Origin: PWPR01 sp046542315
GTDB lineage: Bacteria > Bacillota > UBA994 > PWPR01
NCBI GenBank assembly: GCA_046542315.1
Contig: JBKHBO010000001.1
Location: 38,315 to 102,314 of the forward strand
Direction of reading: 5' to 3'
DNA: 64,000 bases
Position 1 is the stretch's first letter, and each line of letters opens with the position of its first letter. The notes beneath the pieces were generated by a model. That model had not been told where the DNA came from and did not search any database. It saw only the letters and a program-made list of their open reading frames with translations. The translations under genes were made by a program, and so were the position numbers. Of this stretch, positions 16,403 to 25,879 are shown one piece after another.

Positions 16403-16431
16403 ATTATATCGTTTTTTTATTAAAAAGGTAA
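16403..16431 (-). promoter_or_regulatory. Promoter of radA
   Basis: TTACCT (16431-16426), 17 bases, TATAAT (16408-16403), about 20 bases before the radA ATG. It lies just after the clpC terminator. Confidence 0.65.
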
Positions 16432-16435
16432 GATT

Positions 16436-16468
16436 AAAAAAGAGATGAGCTTGTTTGCCCATCCCTTT
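16436..16468 (-). terminator. Terminator after clpC
   Basis: AAAGGGATGGGC, a six-base loop, then GCTCATCTCTTT with two G-U pairs, followed by T. It sits 5 bases after the clpC stop. Confidence 0.85.
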
Positions 16469-16473
16469 AATAT

Positions 16474-18924
16474 CTAATTATTGCTCACATCAAACTTAAA
16501 TTCTTTTCCTTCTTTATCAGCTTTTATAATTACTTTACTTCCTTTACCTACCTTTTCAGCTAAAAGCATTTCGGATAAAGGATTCTCAATTTTCCTTCTG
16601 ATTACTCTTCTCAACGGTCTTGCTCCATAGTCACTGTCATATCCTTGTTCTACTAATAAATCTAAACCAGACTGGCTTATTACTATTTCTATTCCCATAT
16701 CATCTAATCTTTGTTCAACTTCTTCCATCATCAAGCTTACTATTTTCTCAAGATGCTCTTTTTCTAGGGTGTGGAATACTATTACTTCATCAAGTCTATT
16801 AATAAACTCTGGTCTGAAACGTTTTCTCATTTCACTTAGAATATCTTTCTTCATGTCTTCATATTCATTTTTTGAGTTAATTTCATCTGCTTTGAAACCT
16901 AGTTTATTTTTCATACCCATTTCTTGTGCACCAATGTTTGATGTCATAATTATTACAGTATTCCTAAAATCAACTACTCTTCCCTGAGCATCAGTTAATC
17001 TGCCATCCTCTAATACCTGAAGTAAGATATTAAACACTTCAGGATGTGCTTTTTCAATTTCGTCAAGCAGCACTACAGAATATGGTCGTCTTCTAACGCT
17101 TTCAGTTAATTGGCCACCTTCATCGTATCCAACATATCCTGGAGGGGCTCCAACTAGTCTTGAAACATTGAATCGATCCATATATTCAGACATATCTATT
17201 CTGACCATAGCATCTTCTTCACCAAACAAAGCCTCTGCTAAAGCTTTTGCCAACTCTGTTTTTCCTACTCCCGTAGGACCTAGGAAAATGAATGAGCCAA
17301 TTGGTCTTTTTGGATCTTTCAATCCAGATCTTGCCCTTCTTACTGCTTGGGAAACAGCTGTTATTGCCTCTTCTTGTCCTATTACTCTCTCATGAAGCAC
17401 TTCTTCTAAATTAAGTAATCTTTCAGTTTCCGATTGCTCCATCTTTGATACTGGTATTCCTGTCCACTCAGAAACTATTATTGCAATGTCTTCTGTAGTT
17501 ACTTTTGCATCATTTGATGCTTTTTCTTTTTCCCAGTCTTTTTTTAACTCTTCTAATTTTTTGCTTAGTTCTTCTTCTTTGTCCCTAATATTAGCAGCTT
17601 TTTCAAAATCTTGTTCTTCAATAGCAGCCATCTTATCTGACTTCAATTTAGATAAGTCTTGTTCAATCCCTGTTAAATCAGGTGGAATAATAGAATTTGC
17701 TAATCTCACTTTTGAAGCAGCCTCGTCCACTAAGTCAATTGCCTTATCAGGCAAAAATCTGTCTGAGATATATCTATCAGAAAAGGTAGCAGCACTTCTT
17801 AAAGCTTCATCTGTAATTTCAACCTTATGATGTGCTTCATACTTATCCCTAATTCCAACTAAGATTTGATATGTTTCATCAACACTAGGTTCATCAACAT
17901 CTACAGGTTGGAATCTTCTTTCTAGTGCTGCATCTTTTTCTACATGCTTTCTATATTCATCTAGAGTGGTCGCACCGATCATTTGCAACTCACCTCTAGC
18001 TAGTACTGGCTTTAACATATTTGACGCATCAATTGCACCTTCTGCTCCACCAGCTCCAACCATAGTATGTAACTCATCAACAAAAAGAATTGTGTCTTTT
18101 GATGAAGTTAGTTCATCTATTACCTTTTTCAATCGATCTTCAAATTCTCCACGATATTTTGTTCCAGCAATTAGTGATCCCATATCAAAAGCGAACAATC
18201 TTTTATTCTTAAGCAATTCTGGAACCTGACCATCTGCAATCTTCTGTGCTAATCCTTCAACGATAGCAGTTTTTCCTACTCCTGGATCTCCAATTAATAC
18301 AGGATTATTCTTTGTTCTGCGCGAAAGAATTTGTGTCACTCTTGCTATTTCTTTTTCTCTACCAATGACAGGATCTAACATCCCTTTTTTTGCTGCTTCC
18401 GTTAAATCCCTACCATATTTCAACACACTATCCTCAGATTTTCCTTGGGCTTGGTGCATGGCTTGTTGTGCTTTCGGTGCTGATTGTAACAACTTCATTA
18501 ACTCTTCTTGTAGTTTTTGCTGACCTACTCCTAAATCACTAATCACTCTATTAGCAACGCCTTCTCCTTCATTAATTAACCCCATTAATAGATGCTCAGT
18601 TCCTATATGAGTGTGATTTAATTTTTGAGCTGCTAAAGTAGCTAACTCAAAAACCTTTTTAACTCTTGGTGTTATGGCTATTGCTTGATGTACCATTTTT
18701 TTAGTTGATTCTTGGTTTACTCCAACAACTTCTATTATCTTTTGCTTAACCTCTTCATATGAAAGACCAACATTTTTAAGTGCTTTAGATGCCAATCCTT
18801 CTTCTATAGCTATTAATCCAATCAATAAATGTTCTGTACCTATTAAATTGTGTCCCATGCTGTTTGATTCTTCTTGTGCTTTAAGTACTACTTTCCTAGC
18901 AGTACTTGAAAATCTATCTATCAT
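16474..18924 (-). CDS. clpC: ATP-dependent Clp protease ATPase subunit ClpC
   Basis: Hsp100 unfoldase, 816 residues. The N-domain (1-145) has two Clp repeats. The first AAA+ domain has GDPGVGKTA. The middle domain (about 410-470) has a UVR-like coiled coil (EEQDFEKAANIRDKEEEL). The second AAA+ domain has GPTGVGKTELA. It delivers substrates, including arginine-phosphorylated proteins, to ClpP. The start is the ATG at 18924 after AAGGAG; it overlaps the mcsB stop by 11 bases. It is the last gene of the CtsR-controlled operon. Confidence 0.98.
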   Translation of the reverse strand: MIDRFSSTARKVVLKAQEESNSMGHNLIGTEHLLIGLIAIEEGLASKALKNVGLSYEEVKQKIIEVVGVNQESTKKMVHQAIAITPRVKKVFELATLAAQKLNHTHIGTEHLLMGLINEGEGVANRVISDLGVGQQKLQEELMKLLQSAPKAQQAMHQAQGKSEDSVLKYGRDLTEAAKKGMLDPVIGREKEIARVTQILSRRTKNNPVLIGDPGVGKTAIVEGLAQKIADGQVPELLKNKRLFAFDMGSLIAGTKYRGEFEDRLKKVIDELTSSKDTILFVDELHTMVGAGGAEGAIDASNMLKPVLARGELQMIGATTLDEYRKHVEKDAALERRFQPVDVDEPSVDETYQILVGIRDKYEAHHKVEITDEALRSAATFSDRYISDRFLPDKAIDLVDEAASKVRLANSIIPPDLTGIEQDLSKLKSDKMAAIEEQDFEKAANIRDKEEELSKKLEELKKDWEKEKASNDAKVTTEDIAIIVSEWTGIPVSKMEQSETERLLNLEEVLHERVIGQEEAITAVSQAVRRARSGLKDPKRPIGSFIFLGPTGVGKTELAKALAEALFGEEDAMVRIDMSEYMDRFNVSRLVGAPPGYVGYDEGGQLTESVRRRPYSVVLLDEIEKAHPEVFNILLQVLEDGRLTDAQGRVVDFRNTVIIMTSNIGAQEMGMKNKLGFKADEINSKNEYEDMKKDILSEMRKRFRPEFINRLDEVIVFHTLEKEHLEKIVSLMMEEVEQRLDDMGIEIVISQSGLDLLVEQGYDSDYGARPLRRVIRRKIENPLSEMLLAEKVGKGSKVIIKADKEGKEFKFDVSNN

Positions 18925-19960
18925 TAGTTTCAACTCCTTTTAAATTTTGCCTTAATACTTTTGCTCTAATTATATCTCTATCTGAACTACTAAACTCTTC
19001 TCCAGCGACCAATTGTAATGAAGCAGGTTGTATTTTATAAATAAGTAAGTTTATTAATTTAACATCAATCCCACTTATTAAATCCATATCTAATCCAACC
19101 CTTAAATCAGATAAAAGCTTCATTGCCTCTCCACTAGTTATTTTTTGACAATACTTCAGTATGCCTAAAGCTCTTCCAACTTGGTCCTCTAAAGTTAAAT
19201 TATATTCCTCTTTTAAATAATTCCTAGCGCTTTTCTCTTGTTCAACAAGCCTTGATATTACACTATTAAGGTTTGCTATAATCTCTTCTTCACTTCTTCC
19301 TAAGGTGATCTGGTTGCTAATTTGAAACATATTACCTAATGTTTCACTTCCTTCACCATAAATACCTCTTGCTACAAATCCTAGCTTAGCTATAGCATTC
19401 AGAGATTTAGAAATGTTCCCTGTCATAACTAGTGCTGGCAAGTGGAGCATAACTGAAGCTCTTAGGCCAGTTCCTAGATTTGTTATACAAGATGTAAAGT
19501 AACCTAACTGTGAATCATAAGCATACTTAAGCTTCTTCTCTAAATAGCCATCCAGTGCACTAGTTTCATCATAACATTCAGACAACTTCAACCCTGGTTG
19601 AATTGATTGAATCCTTAAGTGGTCTTCCTCATTTATCATCACGCTCAGACTTCCTTTTTTATTGACAAGAAGGCCTGTTGCAATAATGTCTATTTTTGCA
19701 AATTGCGGACTTATTAATCGCTTATCAACTAAACTTTGTCTCTCAATTTGTGATAAATCCTGTATATCATAGCTATTCATATTATCATCATTTTCAAATA
19801 TTTTATAGATTTCATTCTTTAGTGCTTTGCTTTGCTCTTTAGATATTTTAGTTGGAAAAGAAAAGTCTGATAAATTTCTTGCAATACGGATCCTACTACT
19901 TACAACTATATTATCATTTTTTTTAGCAGAATCTATCCAAGCACTTTTGATTTCTTCCAC
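18914..19960 (-). CDS. mcsB: Protein-arginine kinase McsB
   Basis: Phosphorylates arginines of damaged proteins and of CtsR, marking them for ClpCP; 348 residues. The phosphagen-kinase fold is seen in VSSRIRIARNL, MINEEDHLRIQ and YFTSCITNLGTGLRASVMLH. The C-terminal region has RDIIRAKVLR, the phosphoarginine-sensing segment. GTG start after GGAGGAGG. It lies 2 bases after mcsA and overlaps clpC. Confidence 0.97.
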   Translation of the reverse strand: MEEIKSAWIDSAKKNDNIVVSSRIRIARNLSDFSFPTKISKEQSKALKNEIYKIFENDDNMNSYDIQDLSQIERQSLVDKRLISPQFAKIDIIATGLLVNKKGSLSVMINEEDHLRIQSIQPGLKLSECYDETSALDGYLEKKLKYAYDSQLGYFTSCITNLGTGLRASVMLHLPALVMTGNISKSLNAIAKLGFVARGIYGEGSETLGNMFQISNQITLGRSEEEIIANLNSVISRLVEQEKSARNYLKEEYNLTLEDQVGRALGILKYCQKITSGEAMKLLSDLRVGLDMDLISGIDVKLINLLIYKIQPASLQLVAGEEFSSSDRDIIRAKVLRQNLKGVETNDR

Positions 19961-19962
19961 TT

Positions 19963-20457
19963 TTATTCCTCCTCCAACTCTTTTATCTCATCTCTAATTG
20001 TTGCTGCATCTTCATATCTTTCATCAATGATTGCTAATTGTAATTTTTCCTTTAGTTTCTTTAACTTATGTTTTTTTTGCTCTCCTTCAAGAGGTGGAAT
20101 TCGTCCCTGGTGTTCTGTATGCCCATGGATTTGTCTAATCATAGGCATTAACCTGTCTTTGAATGTTTCATAACACTCATCGCAACCAAGTCGACTATTT
20201 CTTCTAAACTCATCCCAAGTCATATTACATTTTTCGCATGTCTTTTCTGAAGTTTCTCTCTCATAAATTTGTTTCTGGGGGTTAAACCCCATAAAACTAC
20301 TTAAAAAATCTGATACTGAGAATCCTTGGTTTCCAAATGAAAAGGCATTTTCTTTTTGTGCGCATTCTTCACATAAGTAAATTTCTTCTTTTTTATTATT
20401 TATAATCCTTACCATCTTTACGCTGGCTTCATTAACATGACATCTTTCACATTTCAT
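19963..20457 (-). CDS. mcsA: McsA, zinc-finger activator of McsB
   Basis: 164 residues. Paired CxxC motifs (MKCERC, LCEEC, CEKC, CDEC) form two zinc sites. A C-terminal UVR domain (AIIDERYEDAATIRDEIKEL) follows, which can bind ClpC. In the family it activates the McsB kinase and helps control CtsR. ATG start with GGAGGTGG, 14 bases after ctsR. Confidence 0.95.
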   Translation of the reverse strand: MKCERCHVNEASVKMVRIINNKKEEIYLCEECAQKENAFSFGNQGFSVSDFLSSFMGFNPQKQIYERETSEKTCEKCNMTWDEFRRNSRLGCDECYETFKDRLMPMIRQIHGHTEHQGRIPPLEGEQKKHKLKKLKEKLQLAIIDERYEDAATIRDEIKELEEE

Positions 20458-20471
20458 TACTCCACCTCCAA

Positions 20472-20909
20472 TTATGTTAAAATTGAACTAATAACTGACT
20501 TTAAAATCCGACTTCTCATATGATTTGCTCCTTCTCCACTTAACCCTAATATTGAGTCGCTTACAAGCGGCCTTAGGATTTTTAATTCTTGATTAGTTAT
20601 CACTTCTCTGTCACTTAAATTTTTTAGCAGCAGCCTCGCTGTTTTTTCTGTAACTTCGTCTCCAATTTTTTCATATATCTGGTCATCAATAGACCTTTCT
20701 ATTATTCTAATAAATCCTCCTCCACCTCTAACACTAACTACATGATACCCATTAGAAGGTGTGAATCTAGTTTTCAAAACATAAGTGATTTGTGAAGGAA
20801 CACAATTAAATTTCTTAGCTAATTCTTTCCTTTTTAATTCTAGTTGTCCTTGTGTTTCCTCAAGCTCGCTTTGTATATACTTAGCAATAAGGTCTGCAAT
20901 TGTTGCCAC
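20472..20909 (-). CDS. ctsR: Heat-shock repressor CtsR
   Basis: Repressor of clp genes; 145 residues. The winged-helix N-domain contains RKELAKKFNCVPSQITYVLK, followed by the glycine-rich wing SVRGGGGFIRI, whose arginine McsB targets in other species. I choose the GTG at 20909 because the other in-frame GTG at 20918 lies inside the AAGGAGG ribosome site. It heads ctsR-mcsA-mcsB-clpC and is flanked upstream by two CtsR boxes, so it should repress itself. Confidence 0.96.
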   Translation of the reverse strand: MATIADLIAKYIQSELEETQGQLELKRKELAKKFNCVPSQITYVLKTRFTPSNGYHVVSVRGGGGFIRIIERSIDDQIYEKIGDEVTEKTARLLLKNLSDREVITNQELKILRPLVSDSILGLSGEGANHMRSRILKSVISSILT

Positions 20910-20939
20910 TGCAACCACCTCCTTGACCTTCTATCACTT

Positions 20940-20956
20940 TTTGACTTTCTTTGACT
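20940..20956 (-). promoter_or_regulatory. CtsR operator 1
   Basis: AGTCAAA-GAA-AGTCAAA, a perfect heptad direct repeat with a 3-base gap matching the known CtsR box (RGTCAAANANRGTCAAA). It sits just downstream of the -10 box, where bound repressor would block the polymerase. Confidence 0.95.
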
Positions 20957-20958
20957 AT

Positions 20959-20987
20959 ATTATAAAATGCAAAGGGAAGAAATTCAA
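20959..20987 (-). promoter_or_regulatory. Promoter of the ctsR operon
   Basis: TTGAAT (20987-20982), 17 bases, TATAAT (20964-20959). It is flanked on both sides by CtsR boxes. Confidence 0.85.
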
Positions 20988-20993
20988 GCTTTT

Positions 20994-21010
20994 TTTGACT
21001 TTATCTGACT
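20994..21010 (-). promoter_or_regulatory. CtsR operator 2 (one mismatch)
   Basis: AGTCAGA-TAA-AGTCAAA, the same heptad direct repeat with one change in the first half, just upstream of the -35 box. It lies 54 bases upstream of operator 1. Confidence 0.75.
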
Positions 21011-21020
21011 TTAAGATAGA

Positions 21021-21053
21021 AAAAATAAAAAGCAGGGTAAAATCTACCCTGCT
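21021..21053 (-). terminator. Terminator after the EF-G-like gene
   Basis: AGCAGGGTA-GATTT-TACCCTGCT followed by TTTTATTTTTT, a strong intrinsic terminator. It insulates the ctsR operon from the upstream GTPase gene. Confidence 0.92.
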
Positions 21054-21098
21054 AATGTTACATCATATTTATTTTATACTTTAGAAAAAGATTTAGAC

Positions 21099-23126
21099 CT
21101 ATTCTTCTTCTTTTTTGCTATCTTCAATTATTTTTTCTGCTATATTTGAAGGCACCTCATCATAATGTGAGAATTCGAGTTTGAATAAACCTCTACCTTG
21201 AGTCATAGATCTAACATCAGTCGCATATGAAGCCATCTCCGCTAGTGGAACCTGCGCCTTTATAGTTTGAATTCGACCTGAAGGCTCCATTCCCATAATC
21301 CTACCGCGCTTCTTATTAAGATCTCCCATAATATCTCCCATATAATCATCAGGGATTGTTACTTCTAAATTATAGATGGGCTCAAGTAAAGCAGGTTGTG
21401 CTTGTATGAATCCTTTTTTAAATGCTTGACTAGCTGCAATTTTGAAAGCCATTTCTGAAGAATCAACATCATGATAAGATCCATCTTTCAAATCAACTTT
21501 TACCTGTACTACTGGATATCCAGCTAAAGGACCTTCACCCAATGTTTCCTTGATACCTTTATCAACTGCAGGTATGTATTGTCTTGGTACAGATCCACCA
21601 AAAATAGAGTCTACAAATTCATAATCCTCACCATTAGTTAATGGCTCTAAATCCATAACAACATGTCCATATTGCCCTTTACCACCTGATTGCTTCTTAT
21701 GTTTATATTCTGTAGTAATTTTCTTTTTTATAGTTTCTCTATACGGGATCTTTGGTGCTTTCAAATTTACATCTACATCAAATCTTTCAGCTAATCTAGC
21801 CTTTATAATTTGAAGATGCATTCCACCCATACCTGAAATGATAGTCTCATTTGTTTCTCTACTTCTTTCAGATATAAACGTTGGATCTGCTTCTTGTAGT
21901 CTTGAAAGTCCTGTTCCAATTTTCTCTTCAGAACCTTGAGATTCTGTCTCAATTGACATAGATATTATTGGCTCTGGGAATTCTATTTGTGGTAAAACTA
22001 AGTCTGAATCGTCTTCTACCAAACTATCGTTAGTATCAGTATCATTCAGTTTAGCAACTCCACCAATATCTCCTACGTTAATTTCTTTTAAATTTTCTTG
22101 TTCTTTACCTTTTACTACAAATACTGAACCAAGTCTTTCACTTTGTTCTTTTGTAGAGTTATAATATTCTGTGTCTGCCTTAATTGAGCCAGAGTATACT
22201 TTAAATATATTTATCTTTCCGACATAGTCATCAGATATTGTTTTAAATACTAAAGCAGCATCTTGCCCTTCTGCTTCTTCGTAAACTTTTGGTTGAGGCA
22301 TAAGCTCTACAATAGAATCCATAATAGGCTGAATTCCCACATTCACTGTAGCTGCAGCTGGGAAAACTGGTACTACTAAGCCTTCTTTTACAGTTTGCTT
22401 CAATGCTTCATTTAATGTCTCTTCAGGAATTTCTTCTCCTTCTAGATACATCATCATCAACTCATCATCTTGCTCTACAACAGATTCTATGAGTTGAACC
22501 TTATAATCTTCAACTTGTTCTAGTAGGTTTGCAGGTGGGTCAATCTCTTTGACCTCTCTACCATCACCAACAAATTGATATGCTTTATTAGTCATAATAT
22601 TAAGAACACCATTAAATTCAGATTCCTTACCAATTGGAACATATAAAGGAACTATATTATTACCATATTCATCTCTTAAGTCTTGAACGACTTTAAAATA
22701 ATTGGCATTCTCTCGATTCAATTTATTAATAATAATAATTCTAGGCAATTCATATTCATCAGCATATTGCATGACTAACTCTGTGCCTACCTCTATTCCA
22801 GAAACACCACAAACAACTACTGCTGCAGAATCTGCAACGTGTAAAGCGGCTTTCACCTCTCCAACAAAGTCAAAGTATCCAGGCGTATCTAAAACATTTA
22901 TTTTATGTTTTTTCCATTCACATGGAACTACTGCTGTTTCTATGGATATAGTTCGTTTTTTCTCTTGATTAGTAAAGTCTGAAACAGTATTCCCGTCTTC
23001 TACCTTACCCAATCGAGTGGTAGCTCCGCTATCATAATAGAATGCTTCAGTGATTGATGTTTTACCTGCTCCACTATGCGAAATTAGAGCAATATTACGG
23101 ATTTTATCAGTTGTATAAGCTTTCAT
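21099..23126 (-). CDS. Elongation factor G-like GTPase (EF-G paralogue)
   Basis: 675 residues with the EF-G domain order: GTPase, barrel, and domains III to V, ending in a typical EF-G C-terminus (RGRIMGMEP, TDVRSMTQGRG). The P-loop reads SHSGAGKTS instead of the AHIDAGKTT of true EF-G. The G4 motif is NKLN instead of NKxD, and DTPGYFDF replaces DTPGHVDF. These mark the EF-G-like subgroup whose role is unclear, rather than the translocase of the str operon. ATG start after AAGGAGGCAGCTGGA. It lies between guaB and ctsR. Confidence 0.93.
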   Translation of the reverse strand: MKAYTTDKIRNIALISHSGAGKTSITEAFYYDSGATTRLGKVEDGNTVSDFTNQEKKRTISIETAVVPCEWKKHKINVLDTPGYFDFVGEVKAALHVADSAAVVVCGVSGIEVGTELVMQYADEYELPRIIIINKLNRENANYFKVVQDLRDEYGNNIVPLYVPIGKESEFNGVLNIMTNKAYQFVGDGREVKEIDPPANLLEQVEDYKVQLIESVVEQDDELMMMYLEGEEIPEETLNEALKQTVKEGLVVPVFPAAATVNVGIQPIMDSIVELMPQPKVYEEAEGQDAALVFKTISDDYVGKINIFKVYSGSIKADTEYYNSTKEQSERLGSVFVVKGKEQENLKEINVGDIGGVAKLNDTDTNDSLVEDDSDLVLPQIEFPEPIISMSIETESQGSEEKIGTGLSRLQEADPTFISERSRETNETIISGMGGMHLQIIKARLAERFDVDVNLKAPKIPYRETIKKKITTEYKHKKQSGGKGQYGHVVMDLEPLTNGEDYEFVDSIFGGSVPRQYIPAVDKGIKETLGEGPLAGYPVVQVKVDLKDGSYHDVDSSEMAFKIAASQAFKKGFIQAQPALLEPIYNLEVTIPDDYMGDIMGDLNKKRGRIMGMEPSGRIQTIKAQVPLAEMASYATDVRSMTQGRGLFKLEFSHYDEVPSNIAEKIIEDSKKEEE

Positions 23127-23207
23127 TCCAGCTGCCTCCTTTAAATAACCTTTTAAATGCGTACCTTATATATTTCTAGATAATCTGTTATATTCCTTCT
23201 TGTAATA

Positions 23208-24671
23208 TTAATTTTCTACACTATAATTTGGTGATTCTTTTGTAATCTGAACATCATGAGGGTGACTTTCTATAAGTCCTGCAGATGTAATCTGAACAAA
23301 TTTTGATTTTGTCTGCAATTCTTCTATAGTTTTTGTACCGCAATACCCCATTCCAGATCTCAAACCACCGATTAATTGATAAACTGTATCGTGTAAAGGA
23401 CCTTTATAAGCTACTCTACCTTCTATTCCTTCAGGGACAAATTTTGATGAATCAGATTGGAAGTATCTATCCTTACTTCCTTCTTTCATAGCTCCTAGAG
23501 AACCCATTCCCCTATATACTTTGAAAGTTCTTCCTTTATAAATCATAGTCTCACCAGGGCTTTCTTCAGTTCCTGCTATTATACTACCCAACATAACACT
23601 GTCAGCTCCAGCTGCAATCGCTTTGACCATGTCTCCACTGTATTTAATACCACCATCTGCAATTATCGGAACATTGTATTTTTTTGCAACTTGGCTACAA
23701 TCATATACTGCAGTAATCTGAGGAACTCCAATCCCAGCGATTACTCTAGTAGTACAAATAGAACCTGGTCCAATACCCACTTTAATCGCATCTGCTCCAG
23801 CTTTTATCAGAGCTTCAGTTGCCTCTCCAGTTGCTACGTTTCCAGCAATAACATCAACATCTGGATATCTCTCTTTTATATATTTTACCTGATCAATTAC
23901 GCCTTGGTTATGTCCATGAGCAGTATCAACGACTAAAGCATCTACTCCCGCAGCAACTAGTGCATCTGCTCTATCTATTGAGTCTTTACCTGTGCTAATA
24001 GCAGCACATGCTCTTAGACGACTTTGTGAATCTTTTGTAGAATTTGGGTACTTCTTTGCTTTTTCAATATCTTTAATTGTTATTAAACCTTTTAGTTCAT
24101 AATTTTTGTCTATAAGAGGCAATTTCTCTATTTTATGTTTCTGTAAAATTGCTTTGGCTTCTTCTGGGGTAGTTCCTATTGGAGCAGTAACAAGATTTTC
24201 TTTAGTCATGACTTCTGAAATCTTTCTACTCATATCTTCTTCAAATCGCATATCCCTGTTTGTAATAATTCCTACCAGTTCTTTACCTACAGTTATAGGA
24301 ACACCTGATATTCTGTATTTACTCATTAACATTTCTGCATCTGCGAGTGTGTGATCAGGAGATAAAAAGACAGGATCTACTATTACTCCATGTTCGCTTC
24401 TTTTAACTTTATCGACTTCTTCTGCTTGTCTTTCTATACTCATGTTTTTGTGTATTACACCTATGCCTCCTACTCTTGCCATTGCAATTGCCATTCTTGC
24501 AGTAGTTACCGTATCCATTGCTGCACTAATAATAGGAATGTGTAATTCTATATTCCTAGTGAATCTTGTCTTAGTTATTGCTTCATTTGGCAATACTTCA
24601 GAATGAGCTGGCACTAATAGTACATCGTCAAACGTTAAGGCTTTCTTGCTAAACTTTTCACTTTGCTTCAC
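23208..24671 (-). CDS. guaB: Inosine-5'-monophosphate dehydrogenase
   Basis: Oxidises IMP to XMP, the committed step to GMP; 487 residues. The TIM barrel is interrupted by two CBS domains (about 95-210). The catalytic loop GPGSICTTRVIAGIG carries the active-site cysteine, and the flap ends KYFQSDSS-like. GTG start at 24671 with GAGGAGG upstream. It has its own promoter after the dCMP deaminase gene. Confidence 0.98.
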   Translation of the reverse strand: MKQSEKFSKKALTFDDVLLVPAHSEVLPNEAITKTRFTRNIELHIPIISAAMDTVTTARMAIAMARVGGIGVIHKNMSIERQAEEVDKVKRSEHGVIVDPVFLSPDHTLADAEMLMSKYRISGVPITVGKELVGIITNRDMRFEEDMSRKISEVMTKENLVTAPIGTTPEEAKAILQKHKIEKLPLIDKNYELKGLITIKDIEKAKKYPNSTKDSQSRLRACAAISTGKDSIDRADALVAAGVDALVVDTAHGHNQGVIDQVKYIKERYPDVDVIAGNVATGEATEALIKAGADAIKVGIGPGSICTTRVIAGIGVPQITAVYDCSQVAKKYNVPIIADGGIKYSGDMVKAIAAGADSVMLGSIIAGTEESPGETMIYKGRTFKVYRGMGSLGAMKEGSKDRYFQSDSSKFVPEGIEGRVAYKGPLHDTVYQLIGGLRSGMGYCGTKTIEELQTKSKFVQITSAGLIESHPHDVQITKESPNYSVEN

Positions 24672-24701
24672 GATATTTGCCTCCTCGATTTTAATTTCTT
24701 T

Positions 24702-24710
24702 ATTATAACA
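24702..24710 (-). promoter_or_regulatory. Extended -10 promoter of guaB
   Basis: TGTTATAAT (24710-24702), an extended -10 element with no good -35 hexamer. The same nine bases occur before fhs and before the CofE-like gene. Confidence 0.55.
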
Positions 24711-24736
24711 TATTAAAATTATATAATAATATAAAA

Positions 24737-25183
24737 TTAATTGATTTTTCTTACTTTAATGCCTGCTTCCTCGAATAATTCTTTGGAAAGTTGATCCATA
24801 TAGTCTGACACATAAATTATTTCTTTAATTTGTGCGTTGATTAACATCTTTGCACAGACAGAACAAGGGAATGTCGTACAGTACACAGTGCCTTCTCTTA
24901 TACTTACGCCTGCCAGAGCTGCTTGTATTATTGCATTTTGTTCAGCATGCAATCCTCTACATAGTTCATGCCTTTGGCCTGATGGGACATTCATTTGTTC
25001 TCTAATACATCCTACCTCAGCACAGTGCTTTAAACCTGTTGGAGCTCCGTTGTAACCAGTTGCTAATATTCTTTTATCTTTCACAATAATAGCACCAACT
25101 TTTCTTCTAAGACATGTGCTCCTTTCAGCTACTAGTTTAGTAATGCCAATAAAATATTCATCCCAATTTGGTCTATTCATCAT
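24737..25183 (-). CDS. comEB: dCMP deaminase (ComEB type)
   Basis: Zinc enzyme that deaminates dCMP to dUMP; 148 residues. The zinc and catalytic motifs are GLHAEQNAI and TTFPCSVCAK. The insert with GCIREQMNVPSGQRHELCRG is typical of dCMP deaminase. It overlaps the upp stop (ATGATGA) and would feed ThyX with dUMP. Confidence 0.95.
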   Translation of the reverse strand: MMNRPNWDEYFIGITKLVAERSTCLRRKVGAIIVKDKRILATGYNGAPTGLKHCAEVGCIREQMNVPSGQRHELCRGLHAEQNAIIQAALAGVSIREGTVYCTTFPCSVCAKMLINAQIKEIIYVSDYMDQLSKELFEEAGIKVRKIN

Positions 25184-25809
25184 TTGGTACCAAACAGCCT
25201 GTCACCAGCATCGCCTAAACCGGGCACGATATATCCATGACTATTTAGTTTTTCATCTACTGCTGCTACATATATTTCTATATCAGGAAATTCTTTTCTT
25301 ACAGCTTCTATTCCCTCAGGTGCTGCAATTAAAATCATCAATTTTATTGATTTAGGAGAGGATTCTTTCAATTTTTTAATTGTAGCAACTGCAGACCCTC
25401 CTGTGGCCAACATTGGATCTACCACTACTACCTCTCTCTCTGATATATCAGTAGGCATTTTATAATAATATGAAACAGGTTTTAGTGTTTCTGGATCTCT
25501 ATACAAGCCAATATGACCTACTTTTGCGTGTGGTACAAGTTTTAAAAAACCTTCTACCATGCCTAACCCTGCTCTTAATATTGGAACAACAGCTATTTTT
25601 TTTCCTGCTAAAACTTTTGATTTTGTAGCGCATATTGGAGTTTCTACTTCACAATCTACTAATTCTAAATCTCTTGTTGCTTCATAAGCCATCAGTGTTG
25701 CTATCTCTTCAACTAATTCTCTAAAGTTTTTATTCCCTGTATTTTTATCTCTTAGAAACGTTAGCTTATGCAAGATTAAGGGATGGTCCATAACGTGTAC
25801 TTTTTCCAT
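25180..25809 (-). CDS. upp: Uracil phosphoribosyltransferase
   Basis: Salvages uracil with PRPP to UMP; 209 residues. The PRPP loop VVVVDPMLATGGSA and the C-terminal VPGLGDAGDRLFGTK are typical. ATG with GGAGGTT upstream. It is preceded by a very stable hairpin after glyA; the glyA-upp order is common in Firmicutes. Confidence 0.98.
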   Translation of the reverse strand: MEKVHVMDHPLILHKLTFLRDKNTGNKNFRELVEEIATLMAYEATRDLELVDCEVETPICATKSKVLAGKKIAVVPILRAGLGMVEGFLKLVPHAKVGHIGLYRDPETLKPVSYYYKMPTDISEREVVVVDPMLATGGSAVATIKKLKESSPKSIKLMILIAAPEGIEAVRKEFPDIEIYVAAVDEKLNSHGYIVPGLGDAGDRLFGTK

Positions 25810-25832
25810 TTTTAACCTCCAATTTATGATAT

Positions 25833-25857
25833 AAGCCCGCCTGTAGCAGGCGGGCTT
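25833..25857 (-). terminator. GC-rich hairpin between glyA and upp
   Basis: AAGCCCGCCTG-CTA-CAGGCGGGCTT, an 11 base-pair stem with a triloop. The downstream tail is TATAT rather than a T-run, so termination may be incomplete. It could instead be a processing site or attenuator for upp. Confidence 0.6.
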
Positions 25858-25879
25858 TATTACAAAATTAATGCAGTTT

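Noticed and set aside
25833..25857. The GC-rich hairpins (such as glyA-upp) as a dispersed REP-like repeat family
   Set aside because: The stems differ in sequence and each sits just after a stop codon, so they are better explained as separate terminators.
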